This document shows positions 60,901 through 64,000 of a stretch of DNA of 64,000 nucleotides, piece by piece. Source of the stretch: Larimichthys crocea (lineage: Eukaryota > Chordata > Actinopteri > Sciaenidae). The notes beneath the pieces were generated by a model. It worked only from the letters and a program-made list of their open reading frames with translations, did no database searches and had not been told where the DNA came from. The stretch covers positions 16,165,803 to 16,229,802 of the forward strand of contig NC_040027.1 in the NCBI RefSeq assembly GCF_000972845.2, written 5' to 3'. Each line of letters begins with the position of its first letter. Positions within the stretch are counted from its first letter, which is position 1. The translations under genes and the position numbers were made by a program.

Positions 60901-61876
60901 CACACAGTCTTGCTGCAAACTCCCCCACTTAGAATTGCTGTGGAGAAAAATCTGACAAGCCACTGAGCAAAGATGGAGAGAGAGAGAGAGAGATGGTAGG
61001 TTTTAGCATCATTTTTTTTTGGGTCTCTGTGGGTTAAGTGGGATAGGCAGCATAGTAAGAAAGGTTGATATTCCTGAGATGTATAAGGAGAGACAACACC
61101 AAGCGGAGACACAGTGGTGCGTCTGACATTCTGACACAAACACACACGCTCATGCGTGCGCTGGGTGTGTGCATACGCTCCTCTCCAGACAGCTTCATAG
61201 AGAGGAGATAATTAGCTCATGCTGTATGCTGGTTGACCCAACACACCAGTGTTCAAAAGCATGAGCAGCCTGTTTGTCTCGCAGCAAGGGCTTTTTTTTT
61301 AAAGAAAAAAAAGTGTGTGCTCAGATGGGTGCGTGCATGCATGTGGGGCTGTTTTTCCTAAAGCCCCACTGTGGTTTGCACCTCCCTCCGCGTGGTGTCT
61401 CCTCTCCTCTGACCCAGTCTGGAGGTGGCGAGGCTGAAGCAGCGCTTCTGCCTCCAGGGGATTCACTGAGTAACAGCACAGGCTGCTGGGCACGAAGCTG
61501 ATGTCCACCCTGCTAGAACACAGACAGAAGCAGACCAACAGAAGCTCCCACACACATGGGGCCCAAACAAAGAGGCATACAGCCACATACGCTGATCCTC
61601 TCTCCACCCCCTCTTCCTTTCTCCTCCACGCATGCATGAAGAGATGGGGAGTGAAAGAGGAGAGAGAGAGAGAGAGAGAAGCTGCATTGATTTTTTCTTT
61701 ATCGTTTCAGAAAACCTGTTTTCTTGGAGAAATCTGACGCTGAATTATTAATATCTTCATTCAATTTTGATGCCTTTCTCTTGTTGGAAAACTAGAAGTT
61801 CCTGAGTGAGGAGGCCCTGCATAACCTCCTGAACACACACTGGTGCTGTGTGCAGCTCCACCACCTCCGCCCGCAT

Positions 61877-61877
<1 letters not shown>
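57922..61877. other. Non-coding DNA with possible conserved islands
   Basis: No gene is seen. Repeat-poor islands at about 58190-58290, 58905-59060 and 59430-59520 stand out. Poly-A and AT runs lie at 60031-60082. GA runs lie at 60974-60994 and 61660-61679. Confidence 0.4.

Positions 61878-61926
<49 letters not shown>
61878..61926. repeat. (CA)n microsatellite
   Basis: About 24 CA units followed by GTCTGTCTGTC. Confidence 0.95.
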
Positions 61927-61929
<3 letters not shown>

Positions 61930-64000
61930 TGTCTGTCTTTCACCTCCTGGCACTCCCTCCATCCTCTCTTGCTTGTGTGGGAGTGTGTGTGTGTGTCTGT
62001 GCTGTAGAAATAGGAGGGGAAGAGAGATAGAGATGGAGAATTAGATCATGTAATGAGAGCTGCTGGCAGTGTGACTAAATTGGCTAACTATAGCTAACAA
62101 CATTACACACTGTCCATCTGGGGCCTAGCCTGTCCTCCCTCTGCTCTTCTTTGTATACTAGTAAAATCAGGCATGTAAAGGACTCCCTATCTCCTGGCCA
62201 GGGCCTTCCTCTTGAGGATAAAATGTGGAGCAAGCAGAAAATAATAGGCCGTAAGGAGAGGTTGCGTGTGCTGGATGGAAATTTAGCAAGCTCGAAAGGG
62301 AATACTAAATGCGTTTGAGGTTTGCAGGTTCAGTGCTCCCATCAATATCTCCACGGTAGCTAAAATGTCAAATTTCAATTTTAGTGTTAATTGAATGATT
62401 CCAATTTGGCAATCTGATACTCATTTGGCAATTACCGTCCATGTATAGATTAATATGTGGCTATTCATCACCACATGCTTTTCCTTACTTGTGATCAGTA
62501 ATGGAAGAAGCCAGCACACTGCGCTGTATAAAATCTGTTAAATCCTAGGAGTAGGAGAGTAGGAGTCCAGCGCCAGGCAATCTGTGCTTCACCACCTATG
62601 CTGACCTGGCAGCTGCCGGACACCATGTGTGTCCAAGAATGTGGGCACTGGGCAGATGCTACGAAGGAGGCGAGGAGAGATGTTGGAGGAAAGAAGTAGA
62701 AGTTGAAACAGAAACAGCATTAGTTGATTTCTGGCTGAGCTGCAGCACTTGAAAGTCATGACGGTTTTTTTGCCCCTAAAGTTGCTCGGAAACTACTAAC
62801 TTCAGTGTAGATCCTGGATCGGGAGACTCAGTTGAGTCCAGCTTTGTAGTAAAGTTATCTTTGACTGTACAGAACGGATAGTAAAAGTCTGTAATGCTGT
62901 AAAAATTGTGGGAGGATGTTTTTTCTGCTAGATGGGTGATTTGGAAGACCAAATGATAGACGGAGGTGCAGAGGGTCAGCGTGAGCACGGGTGGATAGCG
63001 GAAGTGAGTAGGTATGAGAGTATAGAAGAGAAATAAAGTAAAAAGAGGAGAGAGAATGAAAGAGAGGGGATAATGGCCAAGGAGTAATAGCGCAAGGCTC
63101 CCAGGCAAAGATGAAATATTTGCAATTCCACCGGGTCCCTGGGCTGCAGGCTCTCACTCCATTTGTATGGAAATGAGTTTGTCTTTCTTTTTCTGAGCGC
63201 AGAGGAGACCAAAGGGAAGGCGAGAGGGATGGAGACGGCGGGAAGGTAGGGAAACTGACTGACTGTCAAGGATATTGTGATTCCTGCCAATGCTGTTGGA
63301 AGGTTGGGGCCCTGGTTGTTTCTCTCCGGCACATATGGATAAAATAAATCTATGTGTTTATGACAGACTGATCTATGCGGCTGTCGCAATGGGAGCCAGT
63401 TTGCTTGTTCTAAAACCCTTTGTCTGTTATTGACAATTTTTCCTCACCAAGCTCTCTCTGTCTCTCTCTCTCTTTCCTTTCACTCTCTATTTCTATCAGT
63501 GCCATCCTCCAGTCCAGGTCCACAGCTGGGACTACTCTGATCCTGGACCCAGGCCTGCTTTCTGCCAGATAATTGGCAGATGTTGTGGAAGGCCTCTGTT
63601 TTGCTATTTTCAGCTGCTCCTGTGCGTCTGCATGTGTGTTATCAGCCTGTGTGTATGCATGTGTGTGCACTGCGTGCGTTGAGCGATGCTGTCACACATG
63701 TATTCATGGCCAGCTGCTCATCTCTGCTGCCCTGGGTGAGTGGGGAAGCGGCATCCCAACTATGACACCCTCCACTTCTCTCTGTTTCTACTCCCCCCTC
63801 CCCTCTTAACAACCTTCCCTTCCCTTCTCGTCCCTCTCCCCTCCCTTTCCCTTCCTTTCTGAGTCACAGCCGCCAGCCACAAGTCTGCGTAGGTCTGAGT
63901 CATGCTTCAGCTCTCGTGAGATGGGCCCTGCTGTCTGTGAAACCACAGACATGAGATATGAGAAATGGGAAATGAGAGAACAAACAGACACACACGTTCA
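61927..64000. other. Non-coding DNA at right edge, candidate conserved element
   Basis: The segment 62040-62500 is free of simple repeats and of even composition, with homeodomain-like ATTA/TAAT cores and TTTGGCAATC / TTTGGCAATT repeated words. The segment 63100-63180 carries TTTGTATGGAAATGAG. No exon is supported. Confidence 0.35.

Noticed and set aside
1..64000. CRISPR arrays, phage, plasmid or bacterial operons
   Set aside because: No spaced direct-repeat array or prokaryotic gene organisation is seen. Repeats are microsatellites and vertebrate transposons.

Overview
The window looks like nuclear DNA of a ray-finned (teleost, probably percomorph) fish. Genes are split by short GT-AG introns. 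The intergenic DNA carries long CA, GA, TTTC, TCTG and TATC microsatellites and several interspersed repeats of kinds common in spiny-finned fish. The recognisable proteins are vertebrate families. No prokaryotic, plasmid or phage features are seen.

Layout. (1) 1-579, plus strand: the last coding exon of a cartilage intermediate layer protein gene (cilp2-like), whose body lies left of the window, followed by a probable 3' UTR. (2) 6357-7780, minus strand: a complete three-exon gene for a small Rieske [2Fe-2S] protein (rfesd), with a CpG-rich promoter at about 7660-8050. (3) 8.1-25.9 kb: intergenic DNA with foldback and other interspersed repeats and no gene I can support. (4) 25.98-37.83 kb: a tandem cluster of granzyme/chymase-type S1 serine proteases. 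It holds a decayed copy (about 25985-26990), intact gene A (27731-29049), intact gene B (30458-31747), a truncated copy (32611-32925) and intact gene C (35811-37123). The intact genes share the five-exon, phase 1-2-0-0 layout of the granzyme/mast-cell-protease family, an octamer-containing promoter block and a matching 3' UTR end. (5) 37.8-64 kb: a gene-poor stretch with a MITE-like inverted repeat, a LINE fragment, CTCF-like motifs, many microsatellites, a 480-base purine-rich tract and several repeat-poor islands that could be conserved non-coding elements.

Biology. The protease cluster is the centre of interest. A and B are recent tandem duplicates whose introns 2-4 are almost identical (one difference seen in 484 bases). 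Their exons 1-4 differ at about 20 positions, mostly changing amino acids, and the loop lining the substrate pocket in exon 5 has been rewritten. This suggests repeated duplication, gene loss and selection on substrate choice in a granule-protease array of immune cells. The cell type and the selection are inferences.
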